Assembly: GCA_029961685.1 (NCBI GenBank)
Contig: JARWKL010000009.1
Location: 14,007,237 to 14,071,236, forward strand
Length of the DNA stretch: 64,000 nt
Origin: Aristolochia californica
Taxonomy: Eukaryota > Streptophyta > Magnoliopsida > Piperales > Aristolochiaceae
Direction of reading: 5' to 3'
The translations under genes were made by a program, and so were the position numbers. Below the pieces are notes generated by a model. That model was not told where the DNA came from. It made no database searches and saw only the letters and a list, made by a program, of their open reading frames with translations. Shown piece by piece: positions 38,601-51,200 of the stretch (positions are counted from its first letter, which is position 1; each line of letters starts with the position of its first letter).

Positions 38601-41600
38601 TATATTTTTAAGGAATGACTTTTGGGTTGGGATTCAACACTCAGTTAAAATTCCCTCGCCTCCCCTTTTCCCGACGATTGCAAAACCTGATATATAAAAA
38701 CTGAAAAGAGGTTTAAATCCCTAAAAATTACAGAAAATTTTTGGAAATATCTCTCGCTATAATTTTATATTGTGCATTTCCATTTTAGATGTATACTTTT
38801 TTCTTAAATCAAAACTTGAGTTTTCACTTTTCCCTTCATCTCGTAGACAAAACTGAGAGTAGATCACAATGAAATGAAAATTTAAGACTTTGTGTATGGA
38901 AAAAATTGAAAGCAATAAAAAACGTAAGTAAGGAAAATTTATTCTCACACCACATATGACCACAAAAGTTTTGTCATCCAAGTTAGGGAAATTCCACTAG
39001 TTCAACAACCCCAATAGATTGGAATTTGATAAGAAAGAGATTTTTCTACACATGCATTAAAAAATGGATATGCATGCTTGAAACATGTTAAAGATGCAAA
39101 TGACCTATGGATCTAAACCTTTTAAAAAGAATAAAAAACTTCTCATTAAATTCTCAAGTGAACGTGCGGTAGGATATTTAACCGAGTCAAACAAGCCATT
39201 ATTTTGCCCATTTACAAAAACCTAACCTAACGATCATTGATGATTGTATAGTGATTTATCATGCGTAACGGGCCATATTTTTGTAAGGAATGACTTTTGG
39301 GTTGGGATTCAACACTCAGTTAAAATTCCCTCACCTCCCCTTTTCCGACGATTGCAAAATCTGATATAAAAATACTAAAAAGGGGTTTAAATCCTATAAA
39401 ATTACAGAAAGTTTTTGGAAATATCTCTATCTATAATTTTCCATTGTGCGTTTCCATTTTAGATGTATACTTTTTTCTTAAATCAAAACATGAGTTTTCA
39501 CTTTTCCCTTCATCTCGTAGACAAAACAGAGAATAGGTGACAACAAAATGAAAATTTTAGAGTTTGTGTATGGAAAAAATTTAAAGCAATAAAAATGTAA
39601 GTAAAGAAAATTTATTGACACACCACAAATGAACACAAAAGTTTTTTCATCCAAGTTTGGGAAATTCCATTAGCACAACAACCCCAATAGCTTGGAATTT
39701 GATAAGAAAGAGATATTTCTACACATGCTTTAAAAAATGGATATGCATGCTTGAAACATGTTAAAAATGCAAATGACCTATGGATCCAAACATTTTAAAG
39801 AGAATAAAAAGTTGCTCATTAAATTATCAAAAGAATATGCGGTGGGATATTTAACCGAGTCAAACTAGCCATTATTTTGCCCATTTACAAAAAGCTGACC
39901 TAACGATCATTGATGATTGTAAACTGATATATCATACGTAACGGGCCATATTTTTGTAACGAATGACGTTTTGGTTGGGATTCAACACTCAGTTAAAATT
40001 CCCTCGCCTCCCCTTTTCTCGACGATTGTAAAACCTGATATAAAAAAACTAAAAAGAGGTTTAAATCCCTAAAAATTGCAGAAACGTTTTGGAAATATCT
40101 CTTACCATATTTGTGCATTGTGCATTTCCATTTTAGAAGTGTACATTTTTCTTAAATCAAAACTTGAGTTTTGAATTTTCCCTTCATCTCGTAGACTAAA
40201 CAGAGAATAGGTGACAACGAAATGAAAATTTTAGAGTTTGTGTATGGAAAAAATTTAAAGCAATAAAAAACGTAAGTAAAGAAAATTTATTCACACACCA
40301 CAAATGAACACAAAAGTTTTGTCATCCAAGTTTGAGAAATTCCACTAGTTGAACAACCTCAATAGATTGGAATTTGATAAGAAAGAGATTTTTCTACACA
40401 TGCTTTAAAAAATGGATATGCATGCTTGGAACATGTTAAAGATGCAAATGACCTATGGATCCAAACCTTTTAAAAATAATAACAAACCGGTCAATGAATT
40501 CTCAAGTGAACGTGCGGTGGGATATTTAACCGAGTCAAACAAGCCATTATTTTGCCCATTTACAAAAAGTTGACCTAACGATCATTGATGATTGTAAACA
40601 AATTTATCATGTGTAACAGGCCATATTTTTGTAATGAATGACTTTTGGGTTGGGATTCAACACTCAGTTAAAATTCCCTCGCCTCCCCATTTCCCGACAA
40701 TTGCAAAACCTGATATATAAAAACTAAAAAGAAGTTTAAATCCCTAAAAATTACAGAAACTTTTTGGAAATATCTCTCTCTATAATTTTCCATTCTGCGT
40801 ATCCATTTTAGAGGTGTACTTTTTTCTTAAATCAAAACATGAGTTTTCACTTTTCCCTTCATCTCGTAGACAAAACAGAGAATAGATGACAACGAAATGA
40901 AAATTTTAGACTTTGAGTATGGAGAAAATTTAAAGCAATAACAAACGTAAGTAAAGAAAATTTATTCACACACCACAAATGAACACAAAAGTTTTTTCAT
41001 CCAAGTTTGGGAAATTCCACTAGTACAACAACCCCAATAGCTTGGAATTTGATAAGAAAGAGATATTTCTACACATGCTTTAAAAAATGGATATGCATGC
41101 TTGAAACATGTTAAAGTTGCAAATGACCTATGGATCCAAACCTTTCAAAAAGAAAAACAAACTTCTCATTGAATTCTCAAGTGAACGTGCGGTGGGATAA
41201 TTGACCGAGTCCAACAAGCCATTATTTTGCCCATTTACAAAAAGCTGACCTAACGATCATTGATGATTGTAAACTGATATATCATGCGTAACGGGCCATA
41301 TTTTTGTAAGGAATGACTTTTGTGTTGGGATTCCGCACTCGGTTAAAATTCCCTCGCCTCCCCTTTTCTCGATGATTGCAAAACCTAATAAATAAAAACT
41401 AAAAAGTGGTTTAAATCCCTTAAAATTACAGAAACTTTTTGGAAATATCTCTCTCCATATTTGTGCATTGTGCATTTCCATTTTAGATGTGTACAATTTT
41501 CTTAAATCAAAATTTGAGTTTTCACTTTTCCCTTCATCTCGTAGACAAAACAGAGAATAGATGGCAACGAAATCAAAATTTTAGACTTTGTGTATGGAGA

Positions 41601-41685
41601 AAATTTAAAGAAATAACAAACGTAAGTAAATAAAATTTATTCACACACCACAAATGAAGACAAAAGTTTTCTCATCCAAGTTTGG
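35647..41685. repeat. Nine-monomer stretch of mixed class order
   Basis: Units start at 35647 (class 1), 36320 (class 2-like start, class 1 interior), 36995 (2), 37670 (1, 643 bp), 38313 (mixed 2/3), 38988 (4), 39661 (1), 40336 (mixed 2/3) and 41011 (class 1 start, mixed 4/2 interior). Except for the deleted unit all are 673-675 bp. The order 38313-38988-39661 is close to the class 3-4-1 trimer seen further right. Confidence 0.87.
37670..38312. repeat. 643-bp monomer with two small deletions
   Basis: Near 37850 the usual aagtgaacgtgcggtggga is shortened to aagtggctggga, about 7 bp lost. Near 38225 gaaatgaaaatttaaagc has lost 25 bp between two AAAATTT copies, removing the tagactttgtgtatggag stretch. 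Together these account for the 32-bp shortfall. The second loss uses the first and second of the three AAAATTT copies in the unit tail. Confidence 0.9.
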
Positions 41686-44600
41686 GAAATTCCACTAGTT
41701 CAACAACCCCAATAGATTGGAATTTGATAAGAAAGAGATTTTTCTACACATGCTTTAAAAAATAGATATGCATGCTTGGAAGATGTTAAAGATGCAAATG
41801 ACCTATGGATCCAAACCTTTTTCATAGAATACCAAACCGCTCAATGAATTCTCAAGTGAAAGTGTGGTGGGATATTTAACCGAGTCAAACAAGCCATTAT
41901 TTTGCCCATTTACAAAATGTTGGCCTAACGAATATTGATGATTGTAAAGTGATATATCATGCGTAACGGGCCATATTTTTGTAAGGATTGACTTTTGGGT
42001 TGGGATTCAACACTCAGTTAAAATTCCCTCGCCTCCCCTTTTCCCGATGATTGCAATACCTGATATATCAAAAATAAAAGAGGTTTAAATCCCTAAAAAT
42101 TACTGAAACTTTTGAGAAATATCTCTCTCCATATTTGTGCATTGTGCATTTCCATTTTAGATGTGTACATTTTTCTTAAATCAAAACTTGAGTTCTCACT
42201 CTTTCCTTCATCTCGTAGACAAAACAGAGAATAGATGACAACGGAATGAAAATTTTAGACTTTGTGTATGGAGAAATTTTAAAGAAATAAAAAATTTAAG
42301 TAAAGAAAATTTATTCACACACCACAAATGAGGACAAAAGTTTTTTTATCCAAGTTTGGGAAATTCTACTAGTTCAACAATCCCAATAGATTGGAATTTG
42401 ATAAGAAAGAGATTTATCTACACATGCTATAAAAAATGGATATGCATGCTTGGAACATGGTAAAGATGCAAATGACCTATGGATCCAAACTTTTTAAAAA
42501 GAATAAAAAGCTTCTCATTAAATTCTCAAGTGAACGTGCGGTAGGATATTTAACCGAGTGAAACAAGCCATTATTTTGCCCATTTACAAAAAGCTAACCT
42601 AACGATCATTGATGATTGTAAAGTGATTTATCATGCGTAACGGGCCATATTTCTGTAACGAATGACTTTTGGGTTGGGATTCAACACTCAGTTAAAATTC
42701 GCTCGCCTCCCCTTTTCTCGACGATTGCAAAACCTGATAAACAAAAACTAAAAAAGAGGTTTAAATCCCTAAAAATTACAGAAACTTTTTGGAAATATCT
42801 CTCTCCAAATTTGTGCATTGCGCATTTCCATTTTAGATATGTACATTTTTCGTAAAACAAAACTTGAGTTTTCACTTTTTCCTTCATCTTGTTGACAAAA
42901 AAGAGTATAGATGACAACAAAATGAAAATTTTAGACTTTGCGTATCGAGAAAATTTACACTAATAACAAACGTAAGTGAAGAAAATTTATTCACACACCA
43001 CATATGAACACAAAAGTTTTGTCATCCAAGTTTCGGAAATTCCACTAGTTCAACAACCCCAATAGATTGGAATTTGATAAGAAAGAGATTTTTCTACACA
43101 TGCTTTAAAAAATGGATATGCATGCTTGGAACAAGGTAAAGATGCAAATGACCTATGGAGCCAAACCTTTTAAACAGAATAACAAACCGCTCAATGAATT
43201 CTCAAGTGAAAGTGTGGTGGGATATTTAACATAGTCAAACAAGCCACTATTTTGCCCATTTACAAAAAACTGACCTATCAATCATTGATGATTCTAAAGT
43301 GATTTATCGTGCGTAACGGGCCATGTTTTTGTAAGGAATGACTTTTGGGTTGGGATTCAACACTCAGTTAAAATTCCCTCGCCTCCCCTTTTCCCGACGA
43401 TTGCAAAACCTGATATATAAAAACTAGAAAGAGGTTTAAATCCCTAAAAATTACAGAAACATTTTGGAAATATCTCTCTCCATTTTTGTGCATTGTGCAT
43501 TTCCATTTTAGATGTGTACATTTTTCTTAAATCAAAACTTGAGTTTTCACTTTTCCCTTCATCTCGTAGACAAAACAGAGAATAGATGACAACGAAATGA
43601 AAATTTTAGACTTTGTGTGTGGAGAAAATTTAAACCAATAACAAACGTAAGTAAAGAAAACTTATTCACACACCACAAATGAAGACAAAAGTTTTGTCAT
43701 CCACGTTTGGGAAATTCCACTAGTTCAACAACCCCTATAGATTTGAATTTGATAAGAAAGAGATTTTTCTACACATGCTTTAAAAAATGGATATGCATGC
43801 TTGAAACATGTAAAAGATGCAAATGACCTATGGATCCAAACCTTTTAAAAAGAATAAAAAACTTCTCATTAAATTCTCAAGTGAACGTGCGGTGGGATAT
43901 TTAACTGAGTCAAACAAGCCATTATCTTGCCCATTTACAAAAAGCTAACCAAACGATCATTGATGATTGTAAAGTGATTTATCATGCGTAACAGGCCATA
44001 TTTTATTAACGAATGATTTTTTGGTTGGAATTGAACACTCAGTTAAAATTCCCTCGCCTCCTCTTTTCTCTACGATTGCAAAACCTGATATATAAAAACA
44101 AAAAAGAGGTTTAAATCCTTAAAAATTACAGAAATTTTTTGGAAATTTCTCCCTCTATAACTTTGCATTGTGCATTTCCATATTAGATGTACACTTTTTT
44201 CTTAAATTAAAACTTGAGTTTTCACTTTTCCCTTCATCTCGTAGTCAAAACAGAGAATAGATGACAACATAATGAAAATTTTAGAGTTTGTGTATGGAAA
44301 AAATTTAAAGCAATAAAAAACGTAAGTAAGGAAAATTTATTCACACACCACATATGAACACAAAAGTTTTGTCATCCATGTTTGGAAAATTCCACTAGTT
44401 CAACAACCCCAATAGATTGGAATTGGATAAGAAAGAGATTTTTCTACACATGCTTCAAAAAATGGATACGCATGCCAAATGACCTATGGATCCAAAACTT
44501 TTCAAGAGAATAAAAAGTTTCCCGCTAAATTATAGTGTGAACGTGCGGTGGGATATTTAACCAAGTCAAACAAGCCATTATTTTGCCCATTTACAAAAAC

Positions 44601-45043
44601 CTGACCTAACGATCATTGATGATTGTAAACTGATTTATCAAGCGTAACGGGCCATATTTTTGTAACGAATGACTATTCTGTTGGGATTCAACACTCAGTT
44701 AAAATTCCCTCGCCGCCCCTTTTCTCGACGATTGCAAAACCTGATATATCTAAAAACTAAAAGGAGGTTTAAAACCCTAAAAATTATAGAAAATTTTTGG
44801 AAATATCTCTCTCCATATTTGTGCATTGTGCATTTCTATTTTAGATGTGTACATTTTTCTTAAATCAAAACATGAGTTTTCAGTCTTTCCTTCATCTGGT
44901 AGACAAAAAAGAGAATAGATCACAACGAAATGAAAATTTTAGACTTTGTGTATGGAGAAAATTTAAAGCAATAACAAACGTAAGTAAAGAAAATTTATTC
45001 ACACACCACAAATGAACACAAAAGTTTTGTCATCCAAGTTTGG
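41686..45043. repeat. Class 3/4 dimers followed by a class 1-like deleted unit
   Basis: Units start at 41686 (class 3), 42360 (4), 43036 (3), 43711 (4) and 44386 (class 1 interior with a ttcaacaacc start). The last unit is 658 bp: near 44475 gcatgccaaatgacc replaces the usual longer run, with 19 bp (beginning ttgaaacatg) lost and a 2-bp gain in gatatatctaaaaac. The 3-4-3-4-1 order reads as a class 3-4-1 trimer with one extra 3-4 pair. Confidence 0.88.
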
Positions 45044-48000
45044 TAAATTCCACTAGTTCAACAACCTCAATAGATTGGAATTTGAAAAGAAAGAGATTTT
45101 TCTACGCATGCTTTAAAAAATGGATATGCATGCTTGGAACATGTTAAAGATGTAAATGACCTATGGATCCAATCCTTTTAAAAATAATAACAAACCGCTC
45201 ATTGAATTCTCAAGTGAACGTGCGGTGGGATATTTAACTGAGTCAAACAAGCCATTATTTTGCCCATTAACAAAAAGCTGACCTAACGATCATTGATGAT
45301 TGTAAACTGATTTATCATGCGTAACGGGCCATATTTTTGTATGGAATGACTTTTGGGTTGGGATTCAACACTCAGTTAAAATTCCCTCGCCTCCCCTTTT
45401 CCCGACGATTGCAAAACCAAATATATAAAAACTAAAAAGAGGTTTAAATCCCTAAAAATTACAGAAACTTTTTGGAAATATCTCTCTCTAATATTTTGCA
45501 TTGTGCATTTCCATTTTGGATGTATACTTTTATCTTAAATCAAAACTTGAGTTTTCACTTTTCCCTGCATCTCGTAGACAAGACAGAGAATAGATGACAA
45601 TGAAATGAAAATTTTAGAGATTGTGTATGGAAAAAATTTAAAGCAATAAAAAACGTATGGAAAATTTATTCACACACAAGATATGAACACAAAAGTTTTG
45701 TCGTCCAAGTTTGGGAAATTCCACTAGTTCAACAACTTCAATAGATTGGAATTTGATAAGAAAGAGATTTTTCTACACATGTTTTAAAAAATGGATTTGC
45801 ATGCTTGGAACATGTTAAATATGCAAATGACCTATGGATCCAAACCTTTTAACCAGAATAACAAACCGCTCAATGAATTCTCAAGTAAAAGTGCAGTGGG
45901 ATATTTAACCGAGTCAAACAAGCCATTATTTTGCCCATTTACAAAAACCTGACCTAATCATCATTGATGATTGTAAACTGATTTATCATGCGTAACGGGC
46001 CATATTTTTGTAAGGAATGACTTTTGGGTTGGGATTCAACACTCAGTTAAAATTCCCTCGCCTCTCCTTTTCCAGACGATTGCAAACCTGATATATAAAA
46101 ACTAAAAAGAGGTTTAAATCCCTAAAAATTACAGAAACGTTTTGGAAATATCTCTCTTTATAATTTTGCATTGTCCATTTCCATTTTAGATGTATACTTT
46201 TTTCTTAAATATAAACTTGAGTTTTTACTTTTCCCTTCATCTCGTAGACAAAACAGAGAATAGATGACAACGAAATGAAAATTTTAGACTTTGTGTATGA
46301 AAAAAATTTTAAGCAATAAAAAAACGTTAGTAAGAAAAATTTATTCACACACCACATTTGAACACAAAAGTTTTGTCATCCAAGTTTGGGAAATTCCACT
46401 TGTTCAACAACCCCAATAGATTGGAATTTGATAAGAAAGAGATTTTTCAAGACATGCTTTAAAAAATGGATATGCATGCTTGCAACATGTTAAAGATGCG
46501 AATGACCTATGCATCAGAACCGTTTAAAAAGAATAAAAAACTTCTCATTAAATTCTCAAGTGAACGTGCGGTGGGATATTTAACCGAGTCAAACAAGCCT
46601 TTATTTTGCCCATTTACAAAAAGCTGCCCTAACGATCATTGATGATTGTAATGTGATTTATCATGCGTAACATGCTATATTTTTTTAAGGAACGACTTTT
46701 AGGTTGGGATTCAACACTCAATTAAAATTCCTTCGCCTCCCCTTTTCCTGATGATTGCAAAACCTGATATATAAAAACTAAAAAGAGGTTTAAATCCCTA
46801 AATATTACAGAAACTTTTTGGAAATATCTCTCTCCATATTTGTGAATTGTGCATTTCCATTTTAGATGTGTACATTTTTCTTAAATCAAAACTTGAGTTT
46901 TCACTTTTTCCTTCATCTCGTAGACAAAAAAGAGAATAGATGACAACGAAATGAAAATTTTAAACTTTGTGTATGGAGAAAATTTAAAGCAATAACAAAC
47001 GTAAGTAAAGAAAATTTATTCACACACCACAAATGAACACAAAAGCTTTTTCATCCAAGTTTGGTAAATTCCACTAGTTCAACAACCTCAATAGATTGGA
47101 ATTTGATAAGAAAGAGATTTTTCTACGCATGCTTTAAAAAATGGATATGCATGCTTGGAACATGTTAAAGATGGAAATGACCTATGGATCCAAACCTTTT
47201 AAAAAGAATAACAAACCGCTCATTGAATTCTCAAGTGAACGTGCGGTGGGATATTAAACTGAGTCAAACAAGCCATTATTTTGCCCATTTACAAAAAGTT
47301 GACCTAACGATCATTGATGATTGTAAATTGATTTATCATGCGTAACGGGCCATATTTTTGTATGGAATGACTTTTGGGTTGGGATTCAACACTCAGTTAA
47401 AATTCCCTCGCCTCCCCTTTTCCCGACGATTGCAAAACCAGATATATAAAAACTAAAAAGAGGTTTAAATCCCTAAAAATTACAGAAACTTTTAGGAAAT
47501 ATCCCTCTCTATAATTTTGCATTATGCATTTCCATTTTAGATGTATACTTTTTTCTTAAATCAAAACTAGAGATTGGAATATGATAAGAAAGATATTTTA
47601 ATACACATGCATTAAAAAATGGATATGCATGCTTGGAACATGTTAAAGATGAAAATTACCTATGGATCCAAACCTTTTAAACAGAATAACAAACCACTCA
47701 ATGAATTCTCAAGTGAAAGTGCGGTGGGATATTTAACCGAGTCAAACAAGCCATTATTTTACCCATTTACAAAAAGCTGACCTAACGATCATTGATGATT
47801 GTAAACTGATTTATCATGCGTAACGGGCCATATTTTTTTAAGTAATGACTTTTTGGTTGGGATTCAACACTCAGTTAAAATTCCCTCGCCTCCCCTTTTC
47901 TCGACGATTGCAAAACCTAATATATAAAAACTAAAAAAGAGGTTTAAATCCCTAAAAATTACAAAATGTTTTTGGAAATATCTCTCTCCATATTTGTGCA

Positions 48001-48218
48001 TTGTGCATTTCCATTTTAGATGTGTACTTTTTTCTTAAATCAAAACTTGAGTTTTCACTTATTCCTTCATCTCGTAGACAAAAAAGAAACTAGTTGACAA
48101 CAAAATGAAAATTTTAGACTTTGTGTATGAAGAAAATCTAAAGCAATAACAAACGTAAGTCAAGAAAATTTATTCACACACCACATATGAACACAAAAGT
48201 TTTGTCATCCAAGTTTGG
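45044..48218. repeat. Class 2-3-4 trimer repeated, second copy deleted
   Basis: Units start at 45044 (class 2), 45715 (3), 46390 (4), 47065 (2, truncated) and 47571 (3, head missing). The 45044 and 47065 units share ggtaaattccactag, tttctacgcatgc, ttaactgagtc or ttaaactgagtc, and tgtatggaatgac, at a period of 2021 bp. The 45715 unit is 671 bp because of a short loss at aaaacgtatggaaaat near 45652. Confidence 0.89.
47065..48218. repeat. Two fused monomers across a 196-bp deletion
   Basis: At about 47570 tcaaaactag joins agattggaatatg. The left side is about +506 in one monomer, inside the usual aaaacttgagttttcac; the right side is about +28 in the next. The lost segment covers the whole tail of one unit and the start of the next, including the AAAATTT triplet, GTAAGT and the acaaaagttttgt dyad. 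The pair measures 1154 bp against an expected 1350. Confidence 0.92.
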
Positions 48219-51200
48219 GAAATTCCACTAGTTCAACAACACCAATAGATTGGAATTTGATAAGAAAGAGATTTTTCTACACATGCTTTAAAAAATGGAT
48301 ATGCATGCTTGGAACATGTTAAAGATGCAAATGACCTATGGATCCAAACCTTTTAAACAGAATAACAAACCGCTCAATGAATTCTCAAGTGAAAGTGCAG
48401 AGGGATATTTAACCGAGTCAAACAAGCCAATATTTTGCCCATTTACAAAAAGCTGACCTAACGATCATTGATGATTGTAAACTAATTTATCATGCGTAAA
48501 GGGCCATTTTTTTGTAAGGAATGACTTTTGGGTTGTTTGGATTCAACACTTTGTTAAAATTCCCTCGCCTCCCCTTTTCCCGACGATTGCAAAACCTAAA
48601 ATATAAAAACTAAAAAAGAGGTTTAAATCCCTAAAAATTACTGAAAATTTTTGGAAATATCTCGCTCCATATTTGTGCATTGTGCATTTCTATTTTAGAT
48701 GTGTACATTTTTCTTAAATCAAAACTTTTGTTTTCACTTTTCCCTTCATCTCGTATACAAAATAGAGAATAGATGACAACAAAATGAAAATTTTAAACTT
48801 TGTGTATGGAGAAAATTTATAGCAATAACAAACCTAAGTAAAGAAAATTTATTCACACACCACAAATGAAGACAAAAGTTTTGTCATCCAAGTTTGGGAA
48901 ATTCCACTAGTTCAACAACCCCAATAGATTGGAATTTGATCAGAAAGAGATTTTTCTACACATGCTTTAAAAAATGGATATGCATGCTTGAAACAAGTTA
49001 AAGATGCAAATGACAATGGATCCAAACCTTTTAAAAAGAATAAAAAACTTCTCATTAAATTCTCAAGTGAACGTGCGGTGGGATATTTAACCGAGTCAAA
49101 CAAGCCATTATTTTGCCCATTTACAAAAAGCTGACCTAACGATCATTGATGATTGTAAAGTGATTTATCATGCGTAACGGGCCATATTTTGTAAGGAATG
49201 ACTTTTGGGTTGGGATTCAACACTGAGTTAAAATTCCCTCGCCTCCCCTTTTCCCGACGATTGTAAAACTTGATAAATAGAAACTAAAAAGAGGTTTAAA
49301 TCCCTTAAAATTATAGAAACTTTTTGGAAATATCTCTCTCTATAATTTTCCATTGTGCGTTTCCATTTTGGATGTATACTTTTTTCTTAAATCAAAACAC
49401 GAGTTTTCACTTTTCCCTTCATCTCGTAGACAAAACAGAGAATAGGTGACAACGAAATGAAAATTTTAAAGTTTGTGTATGAAAAAAATTTAAAGCAATA
49501 AAAAACGTAAGAAAAAAAATTTATTCAGACACCACAAATGAACACAAAAGTTTTGTCATCCAAGTTTGGGAAATTCCACTAGCACAACAACCCCAATAGC
49601 TTGGAATTTGATAAGAAAGAGATATTTCTAGACATGCTTTAAAAAATGGATATGCTTGCTTGAAACATCTTAAAGATGCAAATGACCTATGGATCCAAAA
49701 CTTTTACAGAGAATAAAAAGTTGCTCAATAAATTATCAAGTGAACGTGCGGTGGGATATTTAACCGAGTCAAACAAGCCATTATTTTACCCATTTACAAA
49801 AAGCTGACCCAACTACCATTGATGATTGTAAATTGATTTATCATGTGTAACGGCCCATATTTTTGTGACGAATGACTTTTTGGTTGGGATTCAACACTCA
49901 GTTAAAATTCCCTCACCTCCCCTTTTCTCGACGACTGCAAAACCTAATATATAAAAACTAAAAAGAGGCTTAAATCCCTAAAAATTATAGAATCTTTTTG
50001 GAAATATCTCTTTCCATATTTGTGCATTGTGCATTTCCATTTTAGTTGTGTACATTTTTCTTACATCAAAACTTGAGTTTTCACTTTTTCCTTCATCTCG
50101 TAGACAAAAAAGAAAATAGATGACAACCAAATGAAAATTTTAGACTTTGTGTATGGAGAAAATTTATTCACACACCACATATGAACACAAAAGTTTCGTC
50201 ATCCAAGTTTTGGAAATTCTACAAGTTCAACAACCCCAATAGATTGGAATTTGATAAGAAAAAGATTTTTCTACACATGCTTTAAAAAATGGGTATGCAT
50301 GCTTAGAACATGTTAAAGATGCAAATGACCTATCGATCCAAACCTTTTAAACGGAATAACAAACCGCTCAATGAATTCTCACGTGAAAGTGCGGTGGGAT
50401 ATTTAACCGAGTCAAACAAGCCATTATTTTGCCCATTTAAAAAAAGCTGACCTAACGATCATTAATGATTTTAAACTGATTTATCATGCGTAACGGGCCA
50501 TTTTTTTTAAGAAATGACTTTTGGGTTGGGATTCAACACTCAGTGAAAATTCGCTCGCCTCCCCTTTTCCCGACGATTTCAAAACCTAAAATATAATAAC
50601 TAAAAAAGAGGTTAAAATCCCTAAAAATTACAGAAATTTTTTGGAAATATCTCGCTCCATATTTGTGCATTGTGCATTTCCATTTTAGATGTGTACATTT
50701 TTATTAAATAAAAACATGAGTTTTCACTTTTCCCTTCTTCTCGTAGACAAAACAGAGAATAGATCACAACGAAATGAAAATTTTAGACTTTGTGCATGGA
50801 GAAAATTTATAGCAATAACAAACGTAAGTAAAGAAAATTTATTCACACACCACAAATGAAGACAAAAGTTGTATCATCCAAGTTTGGGAAATTCCTCTAG
50901 TTCAACAACCCCAATAGATTGGAATTGGATAAGAAAGAGATTTTTCTACACATGCATTAAAAAATGGATATGCATGCTTGAAACATGTTAAAGATGCAAA
51001 TAACCTATGGATCCAAACCTTTTAAAAAGAATAAAAAATTTCAAATTAAATTCTCAAGTGAACCTGCTGTGGGATATTTAACCGAGTCAAACAAGCTATT
51101 ATTTTGCCCATTTACAAAAAGCTGACCTAACGATCATTGATGATTGTAAATTGATTTATCATGCGTAACGGGCCATATTTTTTTAACAAATGACTTTTTG

